A stretch of DNA of 64,000 nucleotides from positions 79,012 through 143,011 of the forward strand of contig NZ_JBBEXE010000008.1 in the NCBI RefSeq assembly GCF_037645805.1. Reading direction: 5' to 3'. The notes below the pieces were generated by a model. It was not told where the DNA came from. It did no database searches and worked only from the letters and a program-made list of their open reading frames with translations. Every line of letters begins with the position of its first letter. The first letter of the stretch is position 1. Source of the stretch: Leptobacterium_A meishanense. Lineage in GTDB: Bacteria; Bacteroidota; Bacteroidia; Flavobacteriales; Flavobacteriaceae. The position numbers and the translations under genes were made by a program. Below are positions 33,354-42,171 of the stretch, piece after piece.

Positions 33354-33782
33354 TTATTCTTTTTTTGCCATTCCTTTATATACTAAAGCAATAGACATGC
33401 CAATTATACCATAATGTATAATGCTCCATACACCATCTACAGCTCTTGCTGTCATGTCATCAGCATCCATAACACCATACATGAGTATCCACACACCAAA
33501 ACCTAAGAAAAGGCCTATCCATGCACCAAATTCAAACCCTTCTTTAGCGCTATGGATCCCTCTGGCCCATTTGGAATAAACTGTTGACATAACAAATGCT
33601 TGTATTAGGCATCCCAATGCAATAAATAACATATTGGGTTCTGCCCGCATAATGGCTTTAGCCCCTTCAGTAGTGTGGCTGTCGAAAAAACTGGCAGCGA
33701 TCATGTCATAAAAAATCCAACCACCGAAGAAAAGAATAATAAACCCTACGATGGTGGCAACTAAATTTGCTTTTGAAAACAT
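33354..33782 (-). CDS. four-segment membrane protein, DUF1761-like
   Basis: A 142-residue inner-membrane protein with four segments: VATIVGFIILFFGGWIFY, FIALGCLIQAFVMSTVYS, FGAWIGLFLGFGVWILMYG and a C-terminal IIHYGIIGMSIALVYKG. The loop YSKWARG and the EGFEFGAW stretch resemble DUF1761-type proteins. I do not recognise a more specific function. A monocistronic gene with its own long-stem terminator. Confidence 0.75.
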   Translation of the reverse strand: MFSKANLVATIVGFIILFFGGWIFYDMIAASFFDSHTTEGAKAIMRAEPNMLFIALGCLIQAFVMSTVYSKWARGIHSAKEGFEFGAWIGLFLGFGVWILMYGVMDADDMTARAVDGVWSIIHYGIIGMSIALVYKGMAKKE

Positions 33783-33923
33783 ATGAATTGATTTTTAGTT
33801 AGTTACTATATTACGAATATAACAATTTATTTTTGAGAATATTACAAAAATTTAACATTAAAAATATCAAATTCTCATTATTAAAATTTAAGATTGCTAC
33901 TGCATTATTTAAACCAAGAAATC

Positions 33924-34715
33924 ATGAAAATGATCCTCTTAAGAATCTTCCTTACCTTGTCACTGTTTATGACCATAACCTGTGTTGATATGAAAAAAGA
34001 ACTAATCAAAAATGAAAACCTTCTTGTTATAGGACATCGGGGAGCTATGGGTTATGAGACTGAAAACACATTATCATCTGTACAAAAAGCATTAGACTTC
34101 GATGTTGATGCCATAGAAATTGATGTATTTAAAATTGAAACCGAAGAAATTATAGTTTTTCATGACTCAAGGGTAGAAAGGCTTACGAATGGTTTTGGAA
34201 AAATAGAAAATAAAACCCTTGCACAAGTAAAAAAGTTAACACTTAAAGGCGGTCATATGATCCCGTTGCTAGAAGATGTAATTAAGCTCATAGATGGGAG
34301 CTGCAAATTGAATATCGAATTAAAAGGAGCAGGTACGGCAAAAGAAGTGAAACAAATTATTGATAAGGCGGTAAATAATAAATCGTGGAAAGAGGAAGAC
34401 TTTATTATATCCAGTTTTAATTGGGACGAATTAAGGTCTTACAGACAGTTAGATGAAAAAGCTTTGATAGCCATATTGACAGAAGGAAACCCTATAAAAG
34501 CAATACCTGTTGCAAAAGAATTAAATGCAATAGCCATTAACCCTAATTACAAAGACCTAACCCCTGAAAATATTTCTGAAATTCACAAAGAAGGATTTAA
34601 AGTTTATACATGGACAGTTAATAAACCAAAACACATTGAAAAAATGAAACGACTGGGTGTAGATGGTATATTCACGAATTATCCTGACAGAATAGAAAAA
34701 GTTGTTGAAGAGTGA
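33924..34715 (+). CDS. glycerophosphodiester phosphodiesterase (lipoprotein)
   Basis: A 263-residue GDPD enzyme that hydrolyses glycerophosphodiesters to glycerol-3-phosphate and an alcohol. Catalytic and metal residues are visible in VIGHRGAMGYETENT (His, Arg, Glu), AIEIDVFKI and VFHDSRVERLT. The end GVDGIFTNYPDRI is typical. The start MKMILLRIFLTLSLFMTITC indicates a lipoprotein, so the enzyme acts in the envelope. Start ATG 33924 was chosen for this signal. The stop overlaps the next gene's GTG start (GTGA). Confidence 0.92.
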   Translation: MKMILLRIFLTLSLFMTITCVDMKKELIKNENLLVIGHRGAMGYETENTLSSVQKALDFDVDAIEIDVFKIETEEIIVFHDSRVERLTNGFGKIENKTLAQVKKLTLKGGHMIPLLEDVIKLIDGSCKLNIELKGAGTAKEVKQIIDKAVNNKSWKEEDFIISSFNWDELRSYRQLDEKALIAILTEGNPIKAIPVAKELNAIAINPNYKDLTPENISEIHKEGFKVYTWTVNKPKHIEKMKRLGVDGIFTNYPDRIEKVVEE

Positions 34716-35935
34716 AGAAAGATGTTATTATTGTAGGAGGAGGAGCGGCTGGTTTTTTTGCAGGGATACATATAGTAGAAAGAAATCCTAGCCTTAAAGT
34801 AGCCATACTGGAACGAGGAAAAGAAGTACTTACAAAAGTAAAAATATCAGGAGGGGGCCGTTGTAATGTAACACATGCTGAGTTTGATCCTTTTGAACTA
34901 AGTAAACATTATCCCAGAGGAGCAAAAGAATTGCGGGGCCCTTTTCATTCGTTTTCTCCCAAAGGTATAATTGCATTCTTCCAAAAGCGAGGGATAAAAT
35001 TGAAAACAGAAGCAGATGGGCGTATGTTCCCTGTTACCAATTCATCTCAAACCATTATAGATTGTTTTGTTTCAGAAACCCAGCGTTTAGGAATAGACAT
35101 ATTAAAAAACCATTCCGTAAAAATTATCAAAAAAAGTCAAGATGATTGGAAATTATCAACCAATCAAGGAATTTTTGAAGCGGAAAAATTGTTGATTGCC
35201 TCAGGGAGCAATCCAAAAATATGGCAAAACCTTAAACAATTGGGACACCATATCATTCCACCCGTTCCTTCATTGTTCACTTTCAATATAAAGGATGGCA
35301 GGATTGAAGGACTGGCAGGATTAAGTGTTTTGGCAGCCATTGAAGTGGTATCAGGGATTAAAAAGAAATTAAAAATTGAAGGCCCTTTGCTCATCACACA
35401 TTGGGGCATGAGTGGTCCCGTTGTTTTAAAGCTTTCTGCTTGGGCCGCAAGAGAATTACATGCTTTAGAGCACCAATTTCAAATACAAATAAACTGGTTG
35501 CCTGGAGAAACTTTTGACTCAGTAGGGAGTGTATTAAAAAAACACAAACAAATAGAAGCTAAAAAATTAGTGGTTAATATATGTCCTTTCGACTTTCCCA
35601 AACGCTTATGGCAACGATTGGTGTTGGTTTGTGGTATTCAGGAAGAAGACCGTTGGGCAGAAATCACTAAAAAACAACTAAATGAATTATGCAATCAACT
35701 TACACAAGGAGTTTATCAAGTAAAAGGGAAAAGTACGTTCAAAGAAGAATTTGTGACCGCCGGAGGGATCGATTTGAAAGAAGTCAATTTTAAAACGTTT
35801 GAGAGTAAACTTCATAAAAACCTCTATTTTGCAGGAGAAGTATTGAATATTGATGCGATTACAGGAGGATTTAATTTTCAAAATGCCTGGACAGGGGCTT
35901 ATATGGCTGCAAATGCCATAGCGGCAACTACTTAA
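34712..35935 (+). CDS. HI0933/YhiN-family flavoprotein
   Basis: A 407-residue FAD-dependent oxidoreductase-like protein of the BaiN/YhiN group. The FAD-binding start is MKKDVIIVGGGAAGFFAGIH, followed by ERGKEVLTKVKISGGGRCNV, the family hallmark. The end INIDAITGGFNFQNAWTGAY is also characteristic. The start codon is GTG at 34712, overlapping the previous stop. The reaction is uncertain; some relatives reduce bile-acid intermediates. It shares a TTAA stop with the convergent tspO-like gene. Confidence 0.9.
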   Translation: MKKDVIIVGGGAAGFFAGIHIVERNPSLKVAILERGKEVLTKVKISGGGRCNVTHAEFDPFELSKHYPRGAKELRGPFHSFSPKGIIAFFQKRGIKLKTEADGRMFPVTNSSQTIIDCFVSETQRLGIDILKNHSVKIIKKSQDDWKLSTNQGIFEAEKLLIASGSNPKIWQNLKQLGHHIIPPVPSLFTFNIKDGRIEGLAGLSVLAAIEVVSGIKKKLKIEGPLLITHWGMSGPVVLKLSAWAARELHALEHQFQIQINWLPGETFDSVGSVLKKHKQIEAKKLVVNICPFDFPKRLWQRLVLVCGIQEEDRWAEITKKQLNELCNQLTQGVYQVKGKSTFKEEFVTAGGIDLKEVNFKTFESKLHKNLYFAGEVLNIDAITGGFNFQNAWTGAYMAANAIAATT

Positions 35936-36408
35936 TTCAATTCCCAGATTTTATAGTTAAGAACTGCAGCAAAACACACCCAGAGTAGATAAGGAACCAT
36001 AAGATATGCAGCAGTTTTATCAATTATTTTGAACCACTTTATAGTAAGAACGATTAAAATAAGTAAGGTTAAAATTATCAGTAATGCCCAAAAGGGTTCT
36101 TTAAAACCAAAAAAAACAATACTCCACAGTCCATTAAAAAGTAGCTGGAAGCCAAAATGATACAAAGCTGTTTTTACCCAAACATGGTAAAAACCTCTTG
36201 CCCATACAATCCCTGCAGCAATTCCCATCATTATGTAAAGAACGGTCCAAACAGGGGCAAAAAGCCAATTAGGAGGTGTAAAAACAGGCTTGTTTAATGT
36301 TACGTACCAATCATTTACAGAGCTTCGGGTAGCAAAACTCGATAAAAAACCAATAAGTAGGCACACAGCTACTGAAATGGCAATTCGGATAATGCGTTTT
36401 TTTGTCAT
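35932..36408 (-). CDS. TspO/MBR-family tryptophan-rich membrane protein
   Basis: A 158-residue five-helix membrane protein. NDWYVTLNKPVFTPPNWLFA followed by PVWTVLYIMMGIAAG is the family signature, and later FNGLWSIVFFG and PYLLWVCFAAVLNY are conserved. Homologues bind porphyrins or carotenoid-related ligands and affect stress responses. It is divergent from the mevalonate genes. Confidence 0.93.
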   Translation of the reverse strand: MTKKRIIRIAISVAVCLLIGFLSSFATRSSVNDWYVTLNKPVFTPPNWLFAPVWTVLYIMMGIAAGIVWARGFYHVWVKTALYHFGFQLLFNGLWSIVFFGFKEPFWALLIILTLLILIVLTIKWFKIIDKTAAYLMVPYLLWVCFAAVLNYKIWELN

Positions 36409-36480
36409 AAACGGCGGTTAGTACATCACTAAAATAGTAATTTATTTGACGTAAACAATAACATGTTAGAACCTAAATAC

Positions 36481-36488
36481 TACCTTTG
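36481..36488 (+). promoter_or_regulatory. -7 element of the mvaD operon
   Basis: TACCTTTG matches TANNTTTG perfectly, 17 nt before the mvaD ATG. No clear -33 element. Confidence 0.5.
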
Positions 36489-36505
36489 TTCAAACAAAAT
36501 AATAT

Positions 36506-37588
36506 ATGACTGAAGAAGCATTTATACCTGCTCCCTATACAAAAATAATTGATAACGGGACAGTTGCATGGAAGGCCCCTAGTAATATTGCATTAGTTAA
36601 GTACTGGGGAAAAAAAGCCAATCAAATTCCTGCAAACCCTTCCATTAGTTTTACATTAAGCAATTGTACGACTGCTACTGAAGTTACTTTTAATAAGTTG
36701 CCAAAAAAAACAGAGTCCTATTCTTTTGAGCTTTTTTTTGAAGGGAAACCTAAGGATGAATTCAGACCAAAAATTGATGCATTTTTTGAACGTATTGAAA
36801 GCTATGTGCCCTTTATAAGATCCTGTCATTTTACTATAAAAACTACTAATTCTTTTCCACATAGTAGCGGAATAGCCTCATCAGCCAGTAGTATGAGTGC
36901 TTTAGCACTGTGCCTTATGAGTATTGAAAAAACGCTCAACCCTGAAATAACAGAGACTTTTTTTAAACGAAAAGCATCTTTCTTGGCACGATTAGGATCG
37001 GGCAGTGCATGCCGTAGCATAGAAGGAAATGTAGTGGTTTGGGGAAATCATGAAATGATAAAAGGAAGCTCAGACATATATGGAATACCATATCCTTATG
37101 AGGTACATGAAGTGTTTAGAAAATACCAAGACACTATTTTATTGGTTGATAAAGGCGTAAAACAAGTAAGTAGTACACTCGGGCATAATTTAATGAAGGG
37201 GCACCCATTTGCAGAGAGCCGTTTTTTGCAAGCGCATAAAAACCTGGACAACCTTCGACAAATATTTAAAGAAGGAGATATCCAAAAATTTATTCAAGTA
37301 ATAGAAAGTGAGGCATTGACCTTGCATGCGATGATGATGACAAGCACCCCGTATTTTATATTAATGAGGCCAAACACGCTAGAAATAATTAATAAGATAT
37401 GGTTGTTTAGAAAAGCAACAGGCTCTAAAGTATGTTTTACATTAGATGCCGGAGCCAATGTTCATCTTTTATATCCGGAGGAAGAGAAAGCAAAAGTTTT
37501 GGAATTTATTAAGAATGAGTTAGTTGCGTATTGTGAAAACGAACAGTATATTTGTGATTGTATTGGTTTTGGGGCGAAAAAAATATAA
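36506..37588 (+). CDS. mvaD: diphosphomevalonate decarboxylase
   Basis: A 360-residue GHMP-fold enzyme that converts mevalonate diphosphate plus ATP to isopentenyl diphosphate and CO2. The signature APSNIALVKYWGKK and the ATP loop HSSGIASSASSMSALALCL are present, along with the later FTLDAGANVHLLYP with the catalytic Asp. It has its own promoter and is followed by mevalonate kinase after 45 bp and a UbiA prenyltransferase. This shows that isoprenoids are made through the mevalonate route, as in most Flavobacteria. Confidence 0.95.
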   Translation: MTEEAFIPAPYTKIIDNGTVAWKAPSNIALVKYWGKKANQIPANPSISFTLSNCTTATEVTFNKLPKKTESYSFELFFEGKPKDEFRPKIDAFFERIESYVPFIRSCHFTIKTTNSFPHSSGIASSASSMSALALCLMSIEKTLNPEITETFFKRKASFLARLGSGSACRSIEGNVVVWGNHEMIKGSSDIYGIPYPYEVHEVFRKYQDTILLVDKGVKQVSSTLGHNLMKGHPFAESRFLQAHKNLDNLRQIFKEGDIQKFIQVIESEALTLHAMMMTSTPYFILMRPNTLEIINKIWLFRKATGSKVCFTLDAGANVHLLYPEEEKAKVLEFIKNELVAYCENEQYICDCIGFGAKKI

Positions 37589-37633
37589 CTTGCTTTCAAA
37601 TACAATAAATAACAGCCGATTATACATTAAAAT

Positions 37634-38572
37634 ATGAAAGGACCTTTGTTTTATGCTAAAATTCTCCTTTTTGGCGAATACGGAATTATTAAAGATTCTA
37701 AAGGGCTATCAATACCTTATAGCTTTTATAATGGAGGATTAAAGCTAGCTTCAGAACCTGATCAGGAGATGAAGCGATCCAATGAAAACCTCAAAAAATT
37801 TGCTGATTATCTAGAAGTGCTTCAAAAAGAACAATCCGAATTAGTAACCTTTGATTTAAATGCGTTAAAAAAAGACATAACATCTGGGATGTATTTTGAC
37901 AGTAGTATTCCGCAAGGCTATGGAGTAGGTAGTAGTGGGGCTTTGGTAGCTGCTGTTTATGATAAATATGCAAATGATAAAATTACAGTCCTTGAAAATT
38001 TAACCAGAGAAAAGTTGCTCAAACTTAAAGTGATATTTGGGGCGATGGAATCTTTTTTTCATGGAAAATCTTCGGGCTTAGACCCTCTCAATAGCTATTT
38101 GAGCATCCCAATCCTTATCAATTCCAAGGACAATATAGAGCCTACCGGCATTCCTTCTCAAAAGAAAAAAGGGAAAGGAGCTGTATTTTTATTAGACAGT
38201 GGTATAACAGGTGAAACTGCACCAATGGTGAGCATCTTTATGGAAAGCATGAAGCAGGAAGGCTTTCGTAAAATGATAAAAGACCAATTTGTTAAACATA
38301 CAGATGCCTGTGTGGAAGACTTTCTTAAGGGAGACATAAAGTCACTTTTTGGAAACCTAAAGCAATTGTCACATGTAGTTTTAGACAATTTTAAGCCAAT
38401 GATCCCTGCGCAATTTCACAAGCTTTGGAAGGAAGGGATTGAAACAAATGACTATTATCTAAAACTTTGTGGTTCAGGCGGTGGAGGGTATATCTTAGGC
38501 TTTACACAAGACATTGAAAGAACCAGAAAATCACTTAATAACTATCATTTAGAGGTGGTTTATAACTTCTAA
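37634..38572 (+). CDS. mevalonate kinase (GHMP family)
   Basis: A 312-residue GHMP kinase. The start AKILLFGEYGIIKDSKGLS is the typical N-terminal motif. The phosphate-binding loop is QGYGVGSSGALVAAVYDKY, and the C-terminal motif KLCGSGGGGYILGFT is intact. Position between mvaD and a prenyltransferase supports mevalonate or phosphomevalonate as substrate; mevalonate kinase is the better guess. Cytoplasmic. Confidence 0.88.
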   Translation: MKGPLFYAKILLFGEYGIIKDSKGLSIPYSFYNGGLKLASEPDQEMKRSNENLKKFADYLEVLQKEQSELVTFDLNALKKDITSGMYFDSSIPQGYGVGSSGALVAAVYDKYANDKITVLENLTREKLLKLKVIFGAMESFFHGKSSGLDPLNSYLSIPILINSKDNIEPTGIPSQKKKGKGAVFLLDSGITGETAPMVSIFMESMKQEGFRKMIKDQFVKHTDACVEDFLKGDIKSLFGNLKQLSHVVLDNFKPMIPAQFHKLWKEGIETNDYYLKLCGSGGGGYILGFTQDIERTRKSLNNYHLEVVYNF

Positions 38573-38583
38573 CCCCCATCTCT

Positions 38584-39489
38584 ATGATAAGCCGGAGAAA
38601 CAAACTGATTGTCCTCAAGTTTTTGAGCCTTTTTTCAGTGGTTCGGGGGTACAATGTACTTGTTATTACCATTGCACAATATTTAGCTTCCATTTATATC
38701 CTGGCTCCCGATTGGCCATTGCGGAAAGTAGTGTTAGATAGTAATCTTTTTGCTATTGTAACAGCGTCTGCACTAGCAATAGCTTCCGGATATATCATCA
38801 ATAATTTTTATGATGCAGAAAAAGACCTGATCAATCGGCCAAGAAAAACAATGCTTGATAGGTTGGTAAGTCAAAACACCAAATTATCCGGCTATTTTAT
38901 CCTCAATCTTATGTCGGTCATTTTTGCCAGTTATGTATCCTTTCGCGCAGTTGTTTTTTTCTCTGCATATATATTTGGTATCTGGCTGTACTCGCACCGA
39001 CTTAAAAAAATCCCATTTGTTGGGAACCTCGTAGCAGCATTATTGGCAATTACACCTTTCTTTGCGGTATTTATCTACTATAAAAATGTTGAAACAGTCA
39101 TTTTTGTACATGCTACTTTTTTGTTTGTACTCATCGCCATGCGGGAACTTGTAAAAGATTTGGAAAATTTAAAAGGGGATTTAATAACAGGATATAAGAC
39201 CATACCGGTGCTTTATGGAGAAAATGTGTCCAAAATATTTTTAACAGTACTGGCGCTTTTTACCTTAGTTCCTTCCTATCTCTTGATTGCCTATTTTTCA
39301 ATTGGCTATATGTACCTTTATTTTTATGCAAGTGCTGTTTTACTAATCGTTTTCATATTCTTTTTATGGAAGTCTAAGTATAAACTCCATTACATTGTGT
39401 TACATTCTATTTTAAAATTAATCATTGTAGCAGGGGTGTTCAGTATCCTATTGATTGACATTGACTTAGTTTTAAATAGGATACTATAA
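38584..39489 (+). CDS. UbiA-family prenyltransferase, GGGP-transferase-like
   Basis: A 301-residue protein with about eight membrane segments. The first prenyl-diphosphate motif is NNFYDAEKDLINRPRKTM (NxxxDxxxD) and the second is RELVKDLENLKGDLITGYKT. The sequence resembles the group annotated as geranylgeranylglycerol-phosphate geranylgeranyltransferase. Whether a true archaeal-type ether lipid is made is unknown; other acceptors such as quinone or chlorophyll-like rings are possible. It lies 11 bp after mevalonate kinase, in the same operon. Confidence 0.85.
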   Translation: MISRRNKLIVLKFLSLFSVVRGYNVLVITIAQYLASIYILAPDWPLRKVVLDSNLFAIVTASALAIASGYIINNFYDAEKDLINRPRKTMLDRLVSQNTKLSGYFILNLMSVIFASYVSFRAVVFFSAYIFGIWLYSHRLKKIPFVGNLVAALLAITPFFAVFIYYKNVETVIFVHATFLFVLIAMRELVKDLENLKGDLITGYKTIPVLYGENVSKIFLTVLALFTLVPSYLLIAYFSIGYMYLYFYASAVLLIVFIFFLWKSKYKLHYIVLHSILKLIIVAGVFSILLIDIDLVLNRIL

Positions 39490-39518
39490 AAGTTTTACGC
39501 TCCCTCTTTTTACTTTAC

Positions 39519-39526
39519 TACCTTTG
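39519..39526 (+). promoter_or_regulatory. -7 element of the pseudouridine synthase gene
   Basis: TACCTTTG is a perfect TANNTTTG. It overlaps an in-frame TTG (39524), so the ATG at 39542 is the likely start. Confidence 0.55.
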
Positions 39527-39541
39527 CAACAAATTCTTTTT

Positions 39542-40387
39542 ATGAGTAGGACAGATAAAAATAAAGGTGGAAAAGCTTCTGGGAGACAAGGAGGGCAATA
39601 TCGGAAGAAGAGCTATGCAAGAGGAAATGCACCCATAAAAACACAGCGAAATGTTACATCCAAAACCTATAAAGAACCGAACGAGCTACGTTTGAATAAA
39701 TACATTGCGAATTCCGGGATCTGTTCACGCCGCGATGCGGACATTTATATAGTGTCGGGGAATGTAATAGTTAACGGTAAAGTAATCACAGAACTGGGTT
39801 ATAAGGTAAAGTTGGCTGACGAAGTCCGTTTTGATGGAAAACTCATTACCCCCGAAAAAAAAGAATATGTATTACTCAACAAACCCAAAGGATTTATTAC
39901 TACTACAAAAGATGAGAAAGGAAGGCGTACGGTCATGGAACTCGTATCAAAAGCATCTAAATCCAGATTAGTGCCAGTAGGTCGTTTAGATAGAAATACT
40001 ATCGGATTATTATTGTTTACCAATGATGGCGAATTGGCTAAGAAATTGACACACCCAAAGCATGGCATCCAAAAATTATATCATGTAGAACTAAATACCA
40101 GTTTGAAACATACCGATCTAAAAAAAATAGCAACGGGACTAACATTGGAAGATGGATTTGTAGAGGTAGATGATGTCAGCTATATAGAAGGTGCTCCAAA
40201 AAGAGAAGTAGGTATAAAAATTCATAGTGGTAGAAACCGTATTGTCCGTCGGATATTTGAACACTTAGGATATGAAGTAATTAAGTTAGACCGAGTGGTG
40301 TTTGCAGGCCTTACCAAAAAAGATTTACCACGAGGTACGTGGCGCCATCTTACCAAACAAGAGGTGATTAATTTAAAAATGTTATAA
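39542..40387 (+). CDS. RsuA/RluB-family pseudouridine synthase
   Basis: A 281-residue rRNA-modifying enzyme. A basic, disordered N-terminus (about 50 residues) is followed by an S4 domain (LRLNKYIANSGICSRRDADI). The catalytic domain has VPVGRLDRNTIGLLLFTNDG (Asp nucleophile in GRLDRNT), KLYHVELNT and GRNRIVRRIFEHLGYEV. It isomerises a uridine in 23S or 16S rRNA; RluB-type is likely. Confidence 0.93.
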   Translation: MSRTDKNKGGKASGRQGGQYRKKSYARGNAPIKTQRNVTSKTYKEPNELRLNKYIANSGICSRRDADIYIVSGNVIVNGKVITELGYKVKLADEVRFDGKLITPEKKEYVLLNKPKGFITTTKDEKGRRTVMELVSKASKSRLVPVGRLDRNTIGLLLFTNDGELAKKLTHPKHGIQKLYHVELNTSLKHTDLKKIATGLTLEDGFVEVDDVSYIEGAPKREVGIKIHSGRNRIVRRIFEHLGYEVIKLDRVVFAGLTKKDLPRGTWRHLTKQEVINLKML

Positions 40388-40393
40388 CCTTTA

Positions 40394-41215
40394 CTATTCT
40401 TTACTCAAAATAAAATCTACAGCAGCTTCTGCATGTAACAATGTAGTATTAAACGAGGGGATAGTTAAATCCTCTTCCTTTATAATTAAGGGAAACTCTG
40501 TGCACCCTAAAATGATCCCTTCTGCACCTTGATCTTGGAGCATTTTTATTTGACTGAGGACATATTGTTTCGTTGAGTCTTTAAAAATTCCTACTGTGAG
40601 TTCTTTTTGGATGATTTCATGCAGTTTTGATTGAGCAGCGGCATTAGGGACAATAACATCAACTTGGTAGTTTTCAGCAATCCTTTTTTTAATGAAGTCA
40701 CCTTCCATAGTATATTTAGTCCCGATCAAACCAACTTTTTTAAGTTGTTTCTGTTTTATGGCCACTCCCGTTTTATCTGCAATATGGATTATTGGAATGT
40801 TTGACCCTTTTACGACCATATCATACACTTTATGTGGCGTATTAGCACAGAAAAGTACGCTTTCAGCTCCTGCGTTTTCTAGCTGCTTAGTTGCACCTAT
40901 GAGCATAGCTGCAATACCGTCCCAATCATTGGCTTTTTGTAATTCAAATACTTTTTGTTGGTTTAGATTGTACATAACCAATGGAGGATTGGTATTATTG
41001 CCAAAAGAATCATTGACCATTTGATTGATATATCGATAATAATCGATGGTAGAATGCCAGGAGGTGCCTCCAATTAACCCTATAGTTTTCATGTCGGTTA
41101 TACTGTCTGTCATAGTAACAGGTTTTATTGTCGAAGTATTATTAGAAAGCTGTTTTTTTTCTCCATTGCATGAAAGAGAAACACAAAATAATATGATTAA
41201 ATAGCACTTTTTCAT
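40394..41215 (-). CDS. exported aspartate/glutamate racemase-family lipoprotein
   Basis: A 273-residue racemase. The first motif IGLIGGTSWHSTIDYYRYIN and the two catalytic cysteines (LFCANTPHK and LGCTEFPL) are intact. The start (ATG 41215) gives a lipoprotein signal, MKKCYLIILFCVSLSCNGE, with lipidation at Cys16. Amino-acid racemases normally are cytoplasmic, so an envelope form is unusual and may act on environmental amino acids. It follows the MBL hydrolase gene with an 18-bp gap in a LysR-controlled operon. Confidence 0.88.
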   Translation of the reverse strand: MKKCYLIILFCVSLSCNGEKKQLSNNTSTIKPVTMTDSITDMKTIGLIGGTSWHSTIDYYRYINQMVNDSFGNNTNPPLVMYNLNQQKVFELQKANDWDGIAAMLIGATKQLENAGAESVLFCANTPHKVYDMVVKGSNIPIIHIADKTGVAIKQKQLKKVGLIGTKYTMEGDFIKKRIAENYQVDVIVPNAAAQSKLHEIIQKELTVGIFKDSTKQYVLSQIKMLQDQGAEGIILGCTEFPLIIKEEDLTIPSFNTTLLHAEAAVDFILSKE

Positions 41216-41233
41216 ATAAATAGTGAAATACAA

Positions 41234-42160
41234 TTAATAAGCATCTAAATCCTTTCCTACCACTACTTTCCCTTTGTATTTGGTTGCAACCTCATCAAGA
41301 AGGTCTTTATCCGTTGCCCCCCAAAATAAGATATGGTACAATATAACCAATCCCGGTTGTGCCTGTTTTGCAATTTCCCCAATCTCTAGGGTCGAAGTAT
41401 GGTTCCGGGCATGGTACTTTTTCCAAAAATCATCTTTTTTATCATACCCTTTTTTATAATACACTTCATGCAATAAAATATCAGCCCCTTTTGCATATTC
41501 AATGATTTTTTCTGAGTAAGCAGAGTCACCCGATATTACAATCACTTTGTCTGGCGTAGTAAACCTGTACCCCCAAGCATTGGGCCAGGAACCATGTGGA
41601 ACAGGGAAGGCCTCTACTTTTACATTTTCATCCTCATAAACAACACCTTCCTTTTTAATCTCATGACTGTTTACACGCCACCCTTGATCATTGGCAGGTT
41701 CCAATCCATACAAACGGTATTTAATGTCCTCTTTGTAAGCCTGTAGAATATGATGTGTCATCTCATTAATTCCTTCAGGCCCATATACTTCAAGAGGTTC
41801 ATCCCGTTCCAGTACCCAAGGCGTAAAAATAAGATCAGGATATCCGGTAGTATGATCAGAATGAAGATGGGTTAAGAAAGCCCGTTTAATGTTTTTCACT
41901 TCCAACCCTTTTATAGTGCCACCATAAGTAGGCGACATGGCAGACGCTTTCCGGATAAGCCCGGGGCCAAAATCAACAATATAAGGAACGTCATTTACGA
42001 TAATAGCAGTAGATGGTCCCGATTGGTATGGGGAGGGATTGGGAGTGCCCGTTCCCAATAAAACTACTTTAGTAATATCAGAATTAGAGAAATCTTTTTG
42101 CGCAACTATTTTATATTGAAATGATATTAATAGAATAAAAACGAGCAGTACATTTTTCAT
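41234..42160 (-). CDS. secreted MBL-fold (RNase Z/arylsulfatase-like) hydrolase
   Basis: A 308-residue metallo-beta-lactamase-fold hydrolase with a signal peptide (MKNVLLVFILLISFQYKIVAQ). Zinc motif THLHSDHTTGYPDL and the metal ligand region VISGDSAYSEKIIE are present, with a late HARNHTSTLEIGEIA. The periplasmic or secreted location argues against tRNA processing and for a small-molecule esterase or lactonase. It lies between the LysR gene (11 bp) and the racemase gene. Confidence 0.88.
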   Translation of the reverse strand: MKNVLLVFILLISFQYKIVAQKDFSNSDITKVVLLGTGTPNPSPYQSGPSTAIIVNDVPYIVDFGPGLIRKASAMSPTYGGTIKGLEVKNIKRAFLTHLHSDHTTGYPDLIFTPWVLERDEPLEVYGPEGINEMTHHILQAYKEDIKYRLYGLEPANDQGWRVNSHEIKKEGVVYEDENVKVEAFPVPHGSWPNAWGYRFTTPDKVIVISGDSAYSEKIIEYAKGADILLHEVYYKKGYDKKDDFWKKYHARNHTSTLEIGEIAKQAQPGLVILYHILFWGATDKDLLDEVATKYKGKVVVGKDLDAY

Positions 42161-42171
42161 GGATAAGGCAT

